A stretch of 64,000 nucleotides of DNA from Scheffersomyces stipitis CBS 6054 (lineage: Eukaryota; Ascomycota; Pichiomycetes; Serinales; Debaryomycetaceae). Shown in pieces: positions 30,007-39,344 of the stretch (position 1 is its first letter; the number at the start of each line of letters is the position of its first letter). Location of the stretch: the NCBI RefSeq assembly GCF_000209165.1, contig NC_009068.1, positions 3,162,001 to 3,226,000 on the forward strand, given 5' to 3'. Made by a program: the position numbers and the translations under genes. A model generated the notes under the pieces. The model searched no databases. It saw only the letters and a program-made list of their open reading frames with translations, and was not told the DNA's origin.

Positions 30007-31728
30007 ATGTCATCCATTCCTGAGATCCCAGGCTACTACTATGATGGAGAGAAACGGCGATATTTCAAAATCGTCAACGGAGCGGTGAATCTGCTGCTGG
30101 AAACAAAGAAGTACCACAATAATGCCGTTGAAAAAGAGAAGCGAAGGTTAAAATACCAAAACTCTCGCCAGGAATCGCTGCTTGCAAACTCCTCGTCATC
30201 ACAAGGTTCTTCTTCATCATCGTCGCTGTCTCCTCATACAATTGCAGTTGAAAAGTCTGTCGAGGAACGTAGGAAAATACTTATAAAGCATACTAAAGAA
30301 TGGCACAAGAGTCACACTTGCCCAGTCCTCAACCTTAATAACAACTCCTTGTGGCTAAGAATTAAACTGGGAGATGTAGATGTAAATAACCCATACTACG
30401 TATTGGATCAGACAGATCTCATACGGAGCTCGTGGACTGGCACAACTCCCGAAAAGGACGAACGTGATGCTCTTCCACAAGGAACTGTAGAAGCTCAGGT
30501 CAATAGCTCGGTAATGCTCATGAGAAACCATGACACCTGGCTGCTGTTTCGGTTGTATGATTTCGAGGAAAAGCGTATGAAGTCACTTCCAGACCGTTCT
30601 ATCGAAACATATTTGGAACAGCATGGCTGTATCCCTGCAGACGACTTGTATGCCCATAATGCCACTGGACATACGGACAGTTTTCAGTTGCTTCGTATCG
30701 TAGAAACAGATATCAGCGACTTCAACTGGCTCTTCAGCTTCAAAACTGTATTTGTAGACAAAGAGGCTGTGGATAATACGAGAGCGTTGTTAAAGTTTGT
30801 CTACGACAAAATACAGCTGCAGCCCCCCAAAGTTCGCCAGCACTTTACTGTTATCTTTGGATTGCCGCTCATGACCTTTGATGAGACTTTTGTCAGCGTA
30901 GACGAGATGAACAATCTCCTACGGTCTCTGGAATCCCAGGAAGCAAGAAGCGCTGCGCTTTCCGCTTTTCTTCACAGACACGAAAAGGATAAAACTCCAT
31001 TCTTTGAAGGAAGCTACTTGAATCCTGATCTGAGTTATATAACCCATTGTCTTGTCACGGAAGACAATTCCCTCGTAGTCGTCAGCGACCACTACGTAGT
31101 TAGTATATCATACAGTCCAAGCGTGCATGGCACCATTGAATTCAAAGAGTTCAGTTGTGTACATCATAAGGATATTGGAAGTGGTGAAATTTCGCAGGTG
31201 TTCTATGACAAACAATCGATTCAATTGGTCAAGTCATCAGCAATACTCATTTTTCAAGTTGGCGATCTTAGCAATGGCACTGGGAGAAAAGTCAAATATG
31301 AAACCATATCCAAGAACTACATACCAGGACGAAGTGCCATTTACAAATTGTTCCTTCTCGGTCCTGGTCGGTATCTTTCCATTACTTCCAGTAAGATTTA
31401 CATTTACGACCATGGCTCCAGACATAGTATGCTTGTGGGCCACTACTTTAACGACAACAACCCACGGCAGTTCTTTCTCTTGCTGAAAGACCACTTAATT
31501 ATTAACGAAACAGAACACGACTTCAGAATTTTCAATCTCAATAGAGCTCATAACAATGAGGCTGTTGTCAAAATTGATTTTCACTACTTGAAACCTGGTT
31601 GGTTCAAGGACTTCTACTTGGCCAATATGGTGTCCATGCATAGCCCCAACAGCAGGCTCAAGTTGGGGTTTTCATTTCTTGATTCCGATGACGAACAACA
31701 CAGTATATTTGAATCACATTATATTTAG
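30007..31728 (+). CDS. Possible DCAF4-like WD-repeat protein
   Basis: The 573-residue protein begins MSSIPEIPGYYYDGEKRRYF. The PG-YYD-EK-RYF opening is the hallmark of DCAF4, a WD40 receptor of CUL4-DDB1 ubiquitin ligases. A basic linker follows, then a Ser run at about 62-75. The rest (100-573) is rich in beta-strand-like segments with few clean WD dipeptides, so the propeller is inferred, not seen. The upstream TTG at 30001 is not the start. Within the Ser run the codon at 30226-30228 is CTG, and three CTG codons in a row follow VN near residue 30. I am confident it is a real gene and less so of the family. Confidence 0.6.
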   Translation: MSSIPEIPGYYYDGEKRRYFKIVNGAVNLLLETKKYHNNAVEKEKRRLKYQNSRQESLLANSSSSQGSSSSSSLSPHTIAVEKSVEERRKILIKHTKEWHKSHTCPVLNLNNNSLWLRIKLGDVDVNNPYYVLDQTDLIRSSWTGTTPEKDERDALPQGTVEAQVNSSVMLMRNHDTWLLFRLYDFEEKRMKSLPDRSIETYLEQHGCIPADDLYAHNATGHTDSFQLLRIVETDISDFNWLFSFKTVFVDKEAVDNTRALLKFVYDKIQLQPPKVRQHFTVIFGLPLMTFDETFVSVDEMNNLLRSLESQEARSAALSAFLHRHEKDKTPFFEGSYLNPDLSYITHCLVTEDNSLVVVSDHYVVSISYSPSVHGTIEFKEFSCVHHKDIGSGEISQVFYDKQSIQLVKSSAILIFQVGDLSNGTGRKVKYETISKNYIPGRSAIYKLFLLGPGRYLSITSSKIYIYDHGSRHSMLVGHYFNDNNPRQFFLLLKDHLIINETEHDFRIFNLNRAHNNEAVVKIDFHYLKPGWFKDFYLANMVSMHSPNSRLKLGFSFLDSDDEQHSIFESHYI

Positions 31729-31793
31729 ATAGGCAATATATAGAAATATATTGAACCCCATGTAGACTTTTTACGCTATATAGAGTAACCGTG

Positions 31794-32984
31794 CTAATAT
31801 TTAGAATCACCAAGTTCGTAAATGGAAGTATACCAATCACTTTTTACTAAGTTACTAAAGGTCAATCTTCTACCATCTTGAGGTTCAACCATTTTCTCCA
31901 ATACTGGCTTGAACATAATTGCTCTGTCTTGTCTATCACCTTCCACGTCCCTGATATAGTGTATCATTTGGGTAAGTTCTCTTGTTTCGAAAAATGTACA
32001 GTAATCACGGTCTTCAAAGTCTGAATTGTCCCAAAGTGAGTTGCCTCTGGATATCACAGAGAAAGCTAAGAGACCTAATGCAAACATATCCTTTGCCATT
32101 GACATCCTTTTCACAGTAGTATCTCCGAAGAACATGGTGCAATCTGGGAGTGCTTTTCTGCAATTATGATCCAAAAGACCTGGAGTTCCTGAAGACATGA
32201 GGTAACTGATATTTTCTTCGGTAGCGAGCTCTGCTAATCTGGTTGAAAGACCAAAATCAATAAGCTTAATTTGATCTGTCATCGGGCTGTAGCGGATATT
32301 TTCAAGCTTGATGTCGTTATGTCCAATACCTTCGGAATGGCAGTGGCAGATTGCCTCAATAACCTGCTTAACAATTCTTTCGCTGTATCTGATCAGCCTG
32401 AACTTGGACAAGTTTTTGGTGATAGCATCGAACAAGTCAATACCTGCAGCATAGTCTTGGACAATCATCATTTCGTCAGGGCGACTACTCGAAATCATCA
32501 AATCCAAAGACCTGGCGACATATTTGCTAGACAATCTTCTCGTATAGTAGAATTCTCTAAGTACCATACTCTTGGTGAGCAAGGGAGTCGAAGTGAACGA
32601 GACATATTTCACTGTGAAAGGGTGCAAGTCTGAGAGTCTCATAAGCTTGTAGGCAGTTCCAAAGCAACCTTTTCCTATTTCTCTTCTCGGTATTCCATAT
32701 CTGTCAACAATGGAGTCTTCAGATAAGTAGTTAGCCCTGTTAATCTGTCTTTCGAATGCTTGGACAGGAATATCATCCATTGTAAATTGAGCAGGAACGA
32801 TGGAATGAAATGAGCTAAGTTCGGTTAAAAGCTTTTTATCCAAAGGGAGGAGAGATCTCTTGGTGTCTTGTGTAACTCTTCTCGGAAGTGAATTTGGCAA
32901 CTTGTTGAATATTTCATCGAAGGTAGTCGTAGTTGTAGTCTTGAATGTTTGTTTGGTCTCTGAAGTAACAGAAGTAGAAGCCAT
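31794..32984 (-). CDS. Divergent protein kinase
   Basis: This 396-residue protein is a eukaryotic-type kinase with key residues in place. The glycine loop is GKGCFGTAY (104-112), the ATP lysine is in FTVKYV (K126), and the helix C Glu is in VLREFYY (E144). The catalytic loop is GHNDIKLEN (221-229, D224, N229), DFGLS is at 243, and SSGTPGLLD is the likely P+1 region. The loop has HND where HRD is usual, so it is a non-RD kinase that may not need activation-loop phosphorylation. About 95 residues of Thr/Ser-rich sequence precede the kinase domain. No subfamily is recognised; it has some look of fungal Npr1/Hal-like kinases but without their signatures. Confidence 0.8.
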   Translation of the reverse strand: MASTSVTSETKQTFKTTTTTTFDEIFNKLPNSLPRRVTQDTKRSLLPLDKKLLTELSSFHSIVPAQFTMDDIPVQAFERQINRANYLSEDSIVDRYGIPRREIGKGCFGTAYKLMRLSDLHPFTVKYVSFTSTPLLTKSMVLREFYYTRRLSSKYVARSLDLMISSSRPDEMMIVQDYAAGIDLFDAITKNLSKFRLIRYSERIVKQVIEAICHCHSEGIGHNDIKLENIRYSPMTDQIKLIDFGLSTRLAELATEENISYLMSSGTPGLLDHNCRKALPDCTMFFGDTTVKRMSMAKDMFALGLLAFSVISRGNSLWDNSDFEDRDYCTFFETRELTQMIHYIRDVEGDRQDRAIMFKPVLEKMVEPQDGRRLTFSNLVKSDWYTSIYELGDSKY

Positions 32985-33360
32985 GATGTTTGCGATAGCA
33001 GAAAAGATTTTATAGGTCAGAATTGATAATTGCGGGTGGTGCTACTTTTTATATTAAGGCAGGTAATTTGAAATGCTGGAGAGTCGCTGTGGTTGGCTGT
33101 GTGACATTTTGATAGCTAAATGGCTGCAACTTACTTCGGGTTAGTATGCTGCAAAATGTCGCGAGACCTGCATCAAAACTATATGAGCATAACAAATATG
33201 GCGCGACATTTTAGCAACTATTGATCTAATACTGTATCAATATATATTTGAATTAAAATAAATCTGCAAATAAGTAAATAAATTTATAATCAAACAAAAC
33301 TCGGAAATTTTGCGGCGGAGAATAAAATCAAGTCTAAACAAATTTCGTAAGTCGTTCACT
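32985..33360. promoter_or_regulatory. Kinase promoter with GCGACATT pair
   Basis: Two exact copies of the GCGACATT motif in opposite orientation lie at 33155-33162 and 33203-33210, about 170 and 220 bp upstream of the kinase start. The remainder, nearer 33300, is AT-rich and serves as the AGC1 3' region. Confidence 0.45.
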
Positions 33361-35526
33361 CTATTTCTTTTGGATAAAGTTCAAGTAGGAATTGTAGTTG
33401 AAGTTTCCAAACTTGTAGTCGATATCTAACAACAATCTAACTGCGTCTTGAGCCTTGTACACGTATTCTGCGGGCAACTTGACCAAGGCGTCATTGATTT
33501 TCTGTACGTCTGGCGAAATGTCCGACTTGTTCAAGTACATGATTCTGTCGTTTCTGCTCTGCGAGTTGTACACTTGATCGTTGGTCAAGTTGTAGATACC
33601 TGGGTAACCGGTGATGGCCTTAAAGTTGGAGTCCTTGGTTAAAGGAGGGTGCAAGGGGAACATGTTCTGCAACAACTCGTACGAGGCCAAGGTGAAACCG
33701 AACTGAGGCGAAGATCTAAACACTCTGGCAAGCGAACCCTTAAAGAAGGCAGTAACCCCTTCTTCCTTCAAGATTACTCTGAAAGCGTGGGAAATGCCGC
33801 TGTACTTTATGTCGTGTTGTTTACTTTCTACTTGTAATCTTGTCTTTATCACATCAGCTGGGGTTGTGAAGAAGGCTGCAGGGGCACCCGCAAGAGCACC
33901 CGAGACCAACAACTGCCATGTGCTCAACTTCTTGTTGGAGTTGGTGTTTGAAGGATCAAAGCCGAACAAAACCTTCTTCAAATTGGCATAGGTAGGGAAG
34001 TAGATGGCCGAAAAGGGCACGTCTCTGAGTAAACAGGCACTGGCACCCTTGTACAACCCCTTCAAACCCAACTGCTTGATAATCTGAGAAGCACTCAAAT
34101 GCTTATGTGGGATTTCACCAGCTTTGATAACCTTAGATTTGCCTTGCATCTGCAATCTGATCTTGACGATTTCCAAAGGATTGGTAAAAATGACCTGACA
34201 GGCACCAGCTGAAGAGCCTGCGAGAATTTCCCAGCCCATGGTAATGGTGCCGTCATCCTCGTTGGTACCGATTCTACGCACCAAGTCATTGACAGTCAAC
34301 TTAATGGCCTTTTCAGGTGCAACACCCACCAACTGGGCTCCCAAACCAGAGTATAAACCCTTGAAACCTTCATTCTTGATAATTTTCTTGAAACAGTCGA
34401 AGGAATTGTCGTAAAGCGCCTTGTGCTTTTGAGCTTGCATTCTGGTTTTCACCATATCGATAGGATACACTACAGTGGCACCTATACAGCCAGCTATGGA
34501 GCCTAAGAAGAATGAGTAGAGTGAGTCATAGATGGGCCATAACGAAAAGTTATCGTCCTGGGTGTGGAGACTGTGCTTCGAGTTAGAGTTCTCAAACATC
34601 AGAGGCAACGTCTTAAGGTTATTGTTGTACGATGGATTCAAGTACGAGATCAACTCCTTTCTGGGAATATTGTCACCGGACTTCTTGTTGATCAAGTAGA
34701 ACAAGAGATCGATCTCCAACATCGATACAGGCTTGAAGTTGGCGGATTTCAACAATGGATCGTTCAAATGAGTGTATAAATCCATTTTGTTGATCAAGAT
34801 GTCGTCCTTGTCTTCTGTGGTAGGAGGAGTGTTGGCAATGACTTCATTGATCAAGTCGATCTTGTTCAACGTGTCGTACACAAAGAGCAAGTTTGATAAC
34901 GAGAACTCGTTCTGGCCTTCAAAGTAGTCCGTAATGTTTGATAAGTTGACCTTCAACTTGTTGGAGATCTTGTGGGACAAGTTGGTGGAAAGCAAGTCGA
35001 CCAATTGAGTGCTGTCAATAGTCTTTTTCTTGTTGGCTTCCTTCTCAAAATTACCAATCAACTTCGTCACAGGCAAGTACGAGATCATGGTGATGAAGTC
35101 ATTGAACTGGATGGAACCGTTGGGCTCAAAGAAACGAGGCAAGTAAATCCAGTTCATCTTCACCAAATTCTGTTGGTAGCTTGGATTTATGGAAGTGTTC
35201 AACTTGTTCAATGCTTCGATACACTGGTTGTAGCTCATCTTCGTCTTATTGGAGGAGGACGAGGCTATGAACTGGTAAAGCAACTTGAAGCTACCATCAG
35301 GCGAAGTCATCGTGTTGATGAAGGAAACCCAGTCCTGCTCGGTAACATAACCTTTTTTGGACTCGTCGGCAATGAGGTAAAGCAACGAATACGTTGGTTT
35401 TGGCAAATCGGTCTCAAAAGGCGACAACACGTTGATGAAGTCGGGCAACGTCAAGATTTTCTGATCGTTGGCTCCAACAGTTGCAAACTGGTTGAAGATC
35501 TCACGGGCTTTTATCTCAACGGACAT
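33361..35526 (-). CDS. AGC1: Mitochondrial aspartate/glutamate carrier with EF-hand-like N-terminus
   Basis: This 721-residue protein has the two-part layout of calcium-regulated aspartate/glutamate carriers. The N-terminal 330 residues are EF-hand-like (IFNQFATVG, DESKKGYVTEQDWVSF). From about 340 to 630 there are three mitochondrial-carrier repeats. Each has a P-x-D/E-x-[VI]-K-x-R signature: PIDMVKTRMQAQ, PLEIVKIRLQMQ and PADVIKTRLQVE. It exchanges aspartate for glutamate over the inner mitochondrial membrane and supports the malate-aspartate shuttle. S. cerevisiae Agc1 is longer (902) and lacks clear EF hands, so this one looks more like the animal form. The start MSVEIKAREIFN is the first ATG. 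Confidence 0.92.
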   Translation of the reverse strand: MSVEIKAREIFNQFATVGANDQKILTLPDFINVLSPFETDLPKPTYSLLYLIADESKKGYVTEQDWVSFINTMTSPDGSFKLLYQFIASSSSNKTKMSYNQCIEALNKLNTSINPSYQQNLVKMNWIYLPRFFEPNGSIQFNDFITMISYLPVTKLIGNFEKEANKKKTIDSTQLVDLLSTNLSHKISNKLKVNLSNITDYFEGQNEFSLSNLLFVYDTLNKIDLINEVIANTPPTTEDKDDILINKMDLYTHLNDPLLKSANFKPVSMLEIDLLFYLINKKSGDNIPRKELISYLNPSYNNNLKTLPLMFENSNSKHSLHTQDDNFSLWPIYDSLYSFFLGSIAGCIGATVVYPIDMVKTRMQAQKHKALYDNSFDCFKKIIKNEGFKGLYSGLGAQLVGVAPEKAIKLTVNDLVRRIGTNEDDGTITMGWEILAGSSAGACQVIFTNPLEIVKIRLQMQGKSKVIKAGEIPHKHLSASQIIKQLGLKGLYKGASACLLRDVPFSAIYFPTYANLKKVLFGFDPSNTNSNKKLSTWQLLVSGALAGAPAAFFTTPADVIKTRLQVESKQHDIKYSGISHAFRVILKEEGVTAFFKGSLARVFRSSPQFGFTLASYELLQNMFPLHPPLTKDSNFKAITGYPGIYNLTNDQVYNSQSRNDRIMYLNKSDISPDVQKINDALVKLPAEYVYKAQDAVRLLLDIDYKFGNFNYNSYLNFIQKK

Positions 35527-38500
35527 GGTGAATAGGTTGAAAAATTAGAATGAAAAACGAAAAAATGGAAATGGACAAATATCACAAATCAGTTTAAATA
35601 ACGTCAGCAGGTGTGGAAATCTACTTTGATACAGTAGAGTCTATAGGTTTGGTTTGTAGACCTCTGGGACTAGTTCTAGTGTCGATTTCGCTGGGTGCAA
35701 ACTTGACAAGCTAGCTGAAAAATTTTCGTGGGCGGTCGCGGAGAAAAGGAAGTGGTATCAAAACAGCTCAGCTACTGGTTCATAGGCAGTGGCAGATTGG
35801 TGAAGGTTCTGAAGGTTGGGGTTTCCGGGGTTCTCAGCTGTATGGAGTTGCGAGAAATGATAGAAATCTGCAATTTTGGGTTATCTGGCGAAATCTCAGT
35901 TCAAAAATACTAGTAACAGCGTACTGGCAGCGAGTCAAATCTGAGAGACAAGTCAGAATTCTAAAAATTCAAAAATTCAAAAATTCAGAAGCAAAATGAA
36001 AATCACAAATTCAGTCAAGACAGTATCTGCGGGATGGAACTTGACAACGGCAAGAAGGTCTGGTACTGGTGGAGAAAACGATAAATATTATGAGCCAGAT
36101 GGGACACACTGTCTGAAAGGTCAACTATATAGAGGGCTATAGAAGTTGAGAAGTCGGACAGAAGAAAATGGCCATACGAGTCAAACAGACAAAACAGTCA
36201 CAGACAAACAAAAGGTATATACAGATAAGGTGGACGAGCCACGGAGGTCTATAGGTGTATAAGGAGATGAAGAAGAAGAAAAGTAGCAAATTCCTCTCGT
36301 CCCGACTTGGAGGAGCTTATATATGAACGCAGGAAAAACCGCGACATTGGCATTTTTCGGCATTACAGTGGGAGAAAAGAAATGCATTCCTATGGGGTAG
36401 TCTGGGGATTATGACCACACGACATTGGATAAGCTGTGAAAATGCCAGAGCTCTGATTGTACAATGTCTGTATGCTGTAGTTTGTGTCCTATTACGGAGT
36501 GTTCTCGTTGTTCCTTGTATAAGTCCGATTATCAGGTGTAGTCAGAGGTGAGTTTTTCAATTTTTCAGTGTTCAAGCTCTACAAATTTTCACTTTTCAGT
36601 GTGCTCTTTCTCGGTTGAATTGCTCTACGGAAGTGCCGATTTCGACGGTTTTTCTCAATTCTCTATTTGCTCTACTGGTTCGCTACAGCCATAATCTACT
36701 TGTCTCTGACTGGCCCTCTGTGGACTCGATCTTGGGCTCACGCTCTGGCTCGCTGTCACAAGACCGACGTTTTGGATCAACGTCGCGCTCCATTTATCCG
36801 AGTGAATCATTTGAGTCATCACATGCCCTGCCGACCGGTGAGAAATAGTACCGACAACGGTAATTGGCCAGGAGCACCGCAGAATGTCGCCATGTCGTCT
36901 TCCGCTGAATCTGCCATTGTAGCCCGGGAGTTTCGAGTCTACAAAAGCTTTGGAATCGTCGTCTTTGGTCATTCTTCATGGCTGTGAGTCTCTTTTTCAC
37001 ACCGATCAGCCCGTTAGGCACCGACGACATTGTCGCTGTATTTTTGTTGATTTGTGGAGTGCCGCTACGAGTCCAAAAGAGGGGGCCACCGGTTGATTTA
37101 GGAACCACCTACCCCACCACGACAATGTGCAGGAGTGTATCCACCTTCTTTGGTATGCGGTGTTTTTCGGTGGAATCAACAGACAGCAAAAGAAATCCCC
37201 ATACTTTTCAGACAGACAAATGTGGAAGTCCTGACGGTTGCAGTTGCAGTTGACTGTCTGCGCACAGACGGACTCTACGCTGGATTTGAGCCAGACGGAC
37301 AGTCTGACTAAACTCTGCCGGAAAATCGCCAGTCTGAATGCCGTTAGCATTTAGACAGCTCTGCGTTTCTTAATCTGACATTTCTTTTTCAGCAACTAGA
37401 GCCTGTCTCTGGTTCCGCCTATAGACGACTTCTACGCCTAACCAGATGCCCTGAGCTTCAAGTCGCTGAGGCAGAAACGAACAGCGAGCCTCTCTTTTCA
37501 GCTTTACTTGTTCGAGCCCTGTAAGCGCATTTAGCCGCCGGCCTGCTCATCAGCCAATATCCGTATGTAGCTTCTCTCACATTTAATGCCTCGGGATTTT
37601 GAACCAGCCCACTTAGGAAAACTGGATTCGCTTGGGTTTAAGCTGAAATAGATTTTCGGGGTTAAAGCCAACGGCCTTTTTCTGCTAAACACCCGTCTAT
37701 GTCATAACTCCAGATCTTCCCTTGTTCCGACTCGGGTTTTCGCGACGTGGAATTGTGCCTGGCTCACTGTGAGCATCTAACTCTACCGTGTAGCGTGAGC
37801 TTAACCGTTTACTATTCTTAAGTATGTGCTCTTAAATATGAGCTCGTCTGTCCACCAATAATGTTCTGCTCTTCAATCAAAATCTACCGAGACAGTTCTA
37901 CAACATTACTGGCTGCCATCTGATTGTATGGTCCATGATTGTTTTTGTCTAATTTGGAAAATCTCGAGCCCGTTCTTTGCTTTCTTAAAATTTTAAACCT
38001 TTACCCCAGACTTTAGTCGCGGAGTTTCAGACATTTCAGTTCCACCTTTTACGTCTCGTTTCTCCATTTTAGATTCTCCAGGTTTCAGGCGGACTTGCAG
38101 TGTTGCCTTTCTTACTTCTTTACTGGGATACTAATATGGGCACTTTCGCTGGTTTGCCTCCAGCTCGAGCCTGCTTCTACCACCATAAGTTTGTTCCCAT
38201 ATACTGCAGAACGGGTGCAAAATCAGCCGTCCCCATTTCAAATCTAGTATACACTCCCCTGTTCAGATATAGTACGACCACAATTCCAGAAAGTTACTTT
38301 TAATTAAAAGAAACCACTCTCGTTGTCTCATCGTCGCTGTTGATAAATACAGTGAAAAGAATAAATAGTCCTCATCGAGACGCAAATCCTAAACATTCAG
38401 TTCAATCCGAATCAAAAATCCTCACGTCTGATAGGCCCATCTGCTCCCATCGGCATTTCCATCGTTAGCACGTGACCAATTGTCGATTTTTCAGTTTCTA

Positions 38501-38553
38501 CTTTCTAACAACTCCAATTTTCAGCTTCGTCTACTTCTCCCAAAACTACAACA
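35527..38553. promoter_or_regulatory. 3 kb divergent region AGC1 / COX19
   Basis: No supported gene; frames up to 114 codons overlap one another and look compositional. It holds GCGACATT at 36341 and AATGTCGC at 36893, CAGAC/GTCTG clusters at 36180-36215 and 37205-37330, and an (AAAAATTC)3 repeat at 35963. Near COX19 there is a CACGTG at 38470. The length is much greater than either housekeeping gene seems to need; an unannotated non-coding transcript is possible but not shown. Confidence 0.4.
35963..35986. repeat. (AAAAATTC)3 tandem repeat
   Basis: Three perfect head-to-tail 8-bp units in the region upstream of AGC1. Confidence 0.75.
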
Positions 38554-38926
38554 ATGGCTACCGGAGCACCAGGTATGTGACTAGTGAAGTTTCCAGCTCA
38601 ACTTTTGAATCTATACTAACTTTATTCCAGGCGGAAATTTTAGAGGTTGGACACCTACTCCTCCAGAAAGAGGTTCTTTTCCTCTTGACCATGATGGAGA
38701 ATGTACAGAGTATATGACCAAATACTTGCAATGCATGCGTTTCACTGAGAACAAAAACGCGCCCAACTGCCGTATCTTGGCCAAACAGTATCTTGGTTGT
38801 CGTATGGACAACCAGCTCATGGAGGAGCTGACATGGGATTCGTTGGGGTTGGTCAACCTACCGGGTGAACACGAGACTTCCCATATCACTCCTCAGACTC
38901 TGAAACCGGCGGAGGCGAAGAAATAG
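38554..38926 (+). CDS. COX19: Cytochrome c oxidase assembly protein Cox19, two exons
   Basis: Exon 1 is 38554-38572 (MATGAP plus one base) and exon 2 is 38631-38926, joined over a 58 bp intron with GTATGT donor, TACTAAC branch and CAG acceptor. The 104-residue protein has PTPPERGSFPLDHDGEC followed by twin CX9C motifs: C31-X9-C41 and C53-X9-C63, then CRMDNQLM. This is the Cox19 pattern. Cox19 is imported into the mitochondrial intermembrane space by the Mia40 relay and works with Cox11 in copper delivery to cytochrome oxidase. Codon 73 (MEE-x-TWDSLGL) is CTG. A start inside exon 2 would lose only the short N-terminus and leave no good ATG before the first motif. Confidence 0.95.
38573..38630 (+). 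other. COX19 spliceosomal intron
   Basis: A 58 bp intron with GTATGT donor, a perfect TACTAAC at 38614-38620 and CAG acceptor. It lies in phase 1 after the sixth codon. Very 5' introns are typical of yeast genes. Confidence 0.92.
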
Positions 38927-39344
38927 ATCTTCTGACTGGTCTTTATTGATATGAGAAACTATTCCTCGACGTAAAGCCGGATCCGATAGAGCCTGTTTTT
39001 ACTTGACGAGTAATTGAGGAGTTGTCACTATTTTATTGGCATTCGTGGGTTTTCATATTCACCCATTCACAATTTTCCACTTTGACTATGAGAAACAAAA
39101 AGTTAGATACCCAATATCTAAACCATACTAGAGTTATGATCTTATGATTTTCTGTACATACAATACAAATTTTTATTGAGTTAACTATATTGTAATTGCA
39201 AACACTAGTGCTGGCAATACCTTGCTACATTTAGTATTTCTACTACTTATTCTGTATAGGTACTATTGCGAGTAAGATAACTTTACTATTGCTATACTAT
39301 AACTGTTACTAATATAACTGTACTATACCATAGTCTGACTTATC
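38927..39344. terminator. Convergent 3' region COX19 / XRN1
   Basis: This 418 bp AT-rich gap has words such as TTTTTATTG and repeated ACTATACTATA near 39280-39330. No gene is seen. Confidence 0.4.

Noticed and set aside
36667..37350. Overlapping 91-114-codon frames on both strands between AGC1 and COX19
   Set aside because: They are mutually overlapping, Arg/Ser-rich and without motifs; GC-rich noncoding DNA produces such frames.
37520..37545. GTTCGAGCCC word resembling a tRNA B box
   Set aside because: No acceptor or anticodon stem can be built around it.
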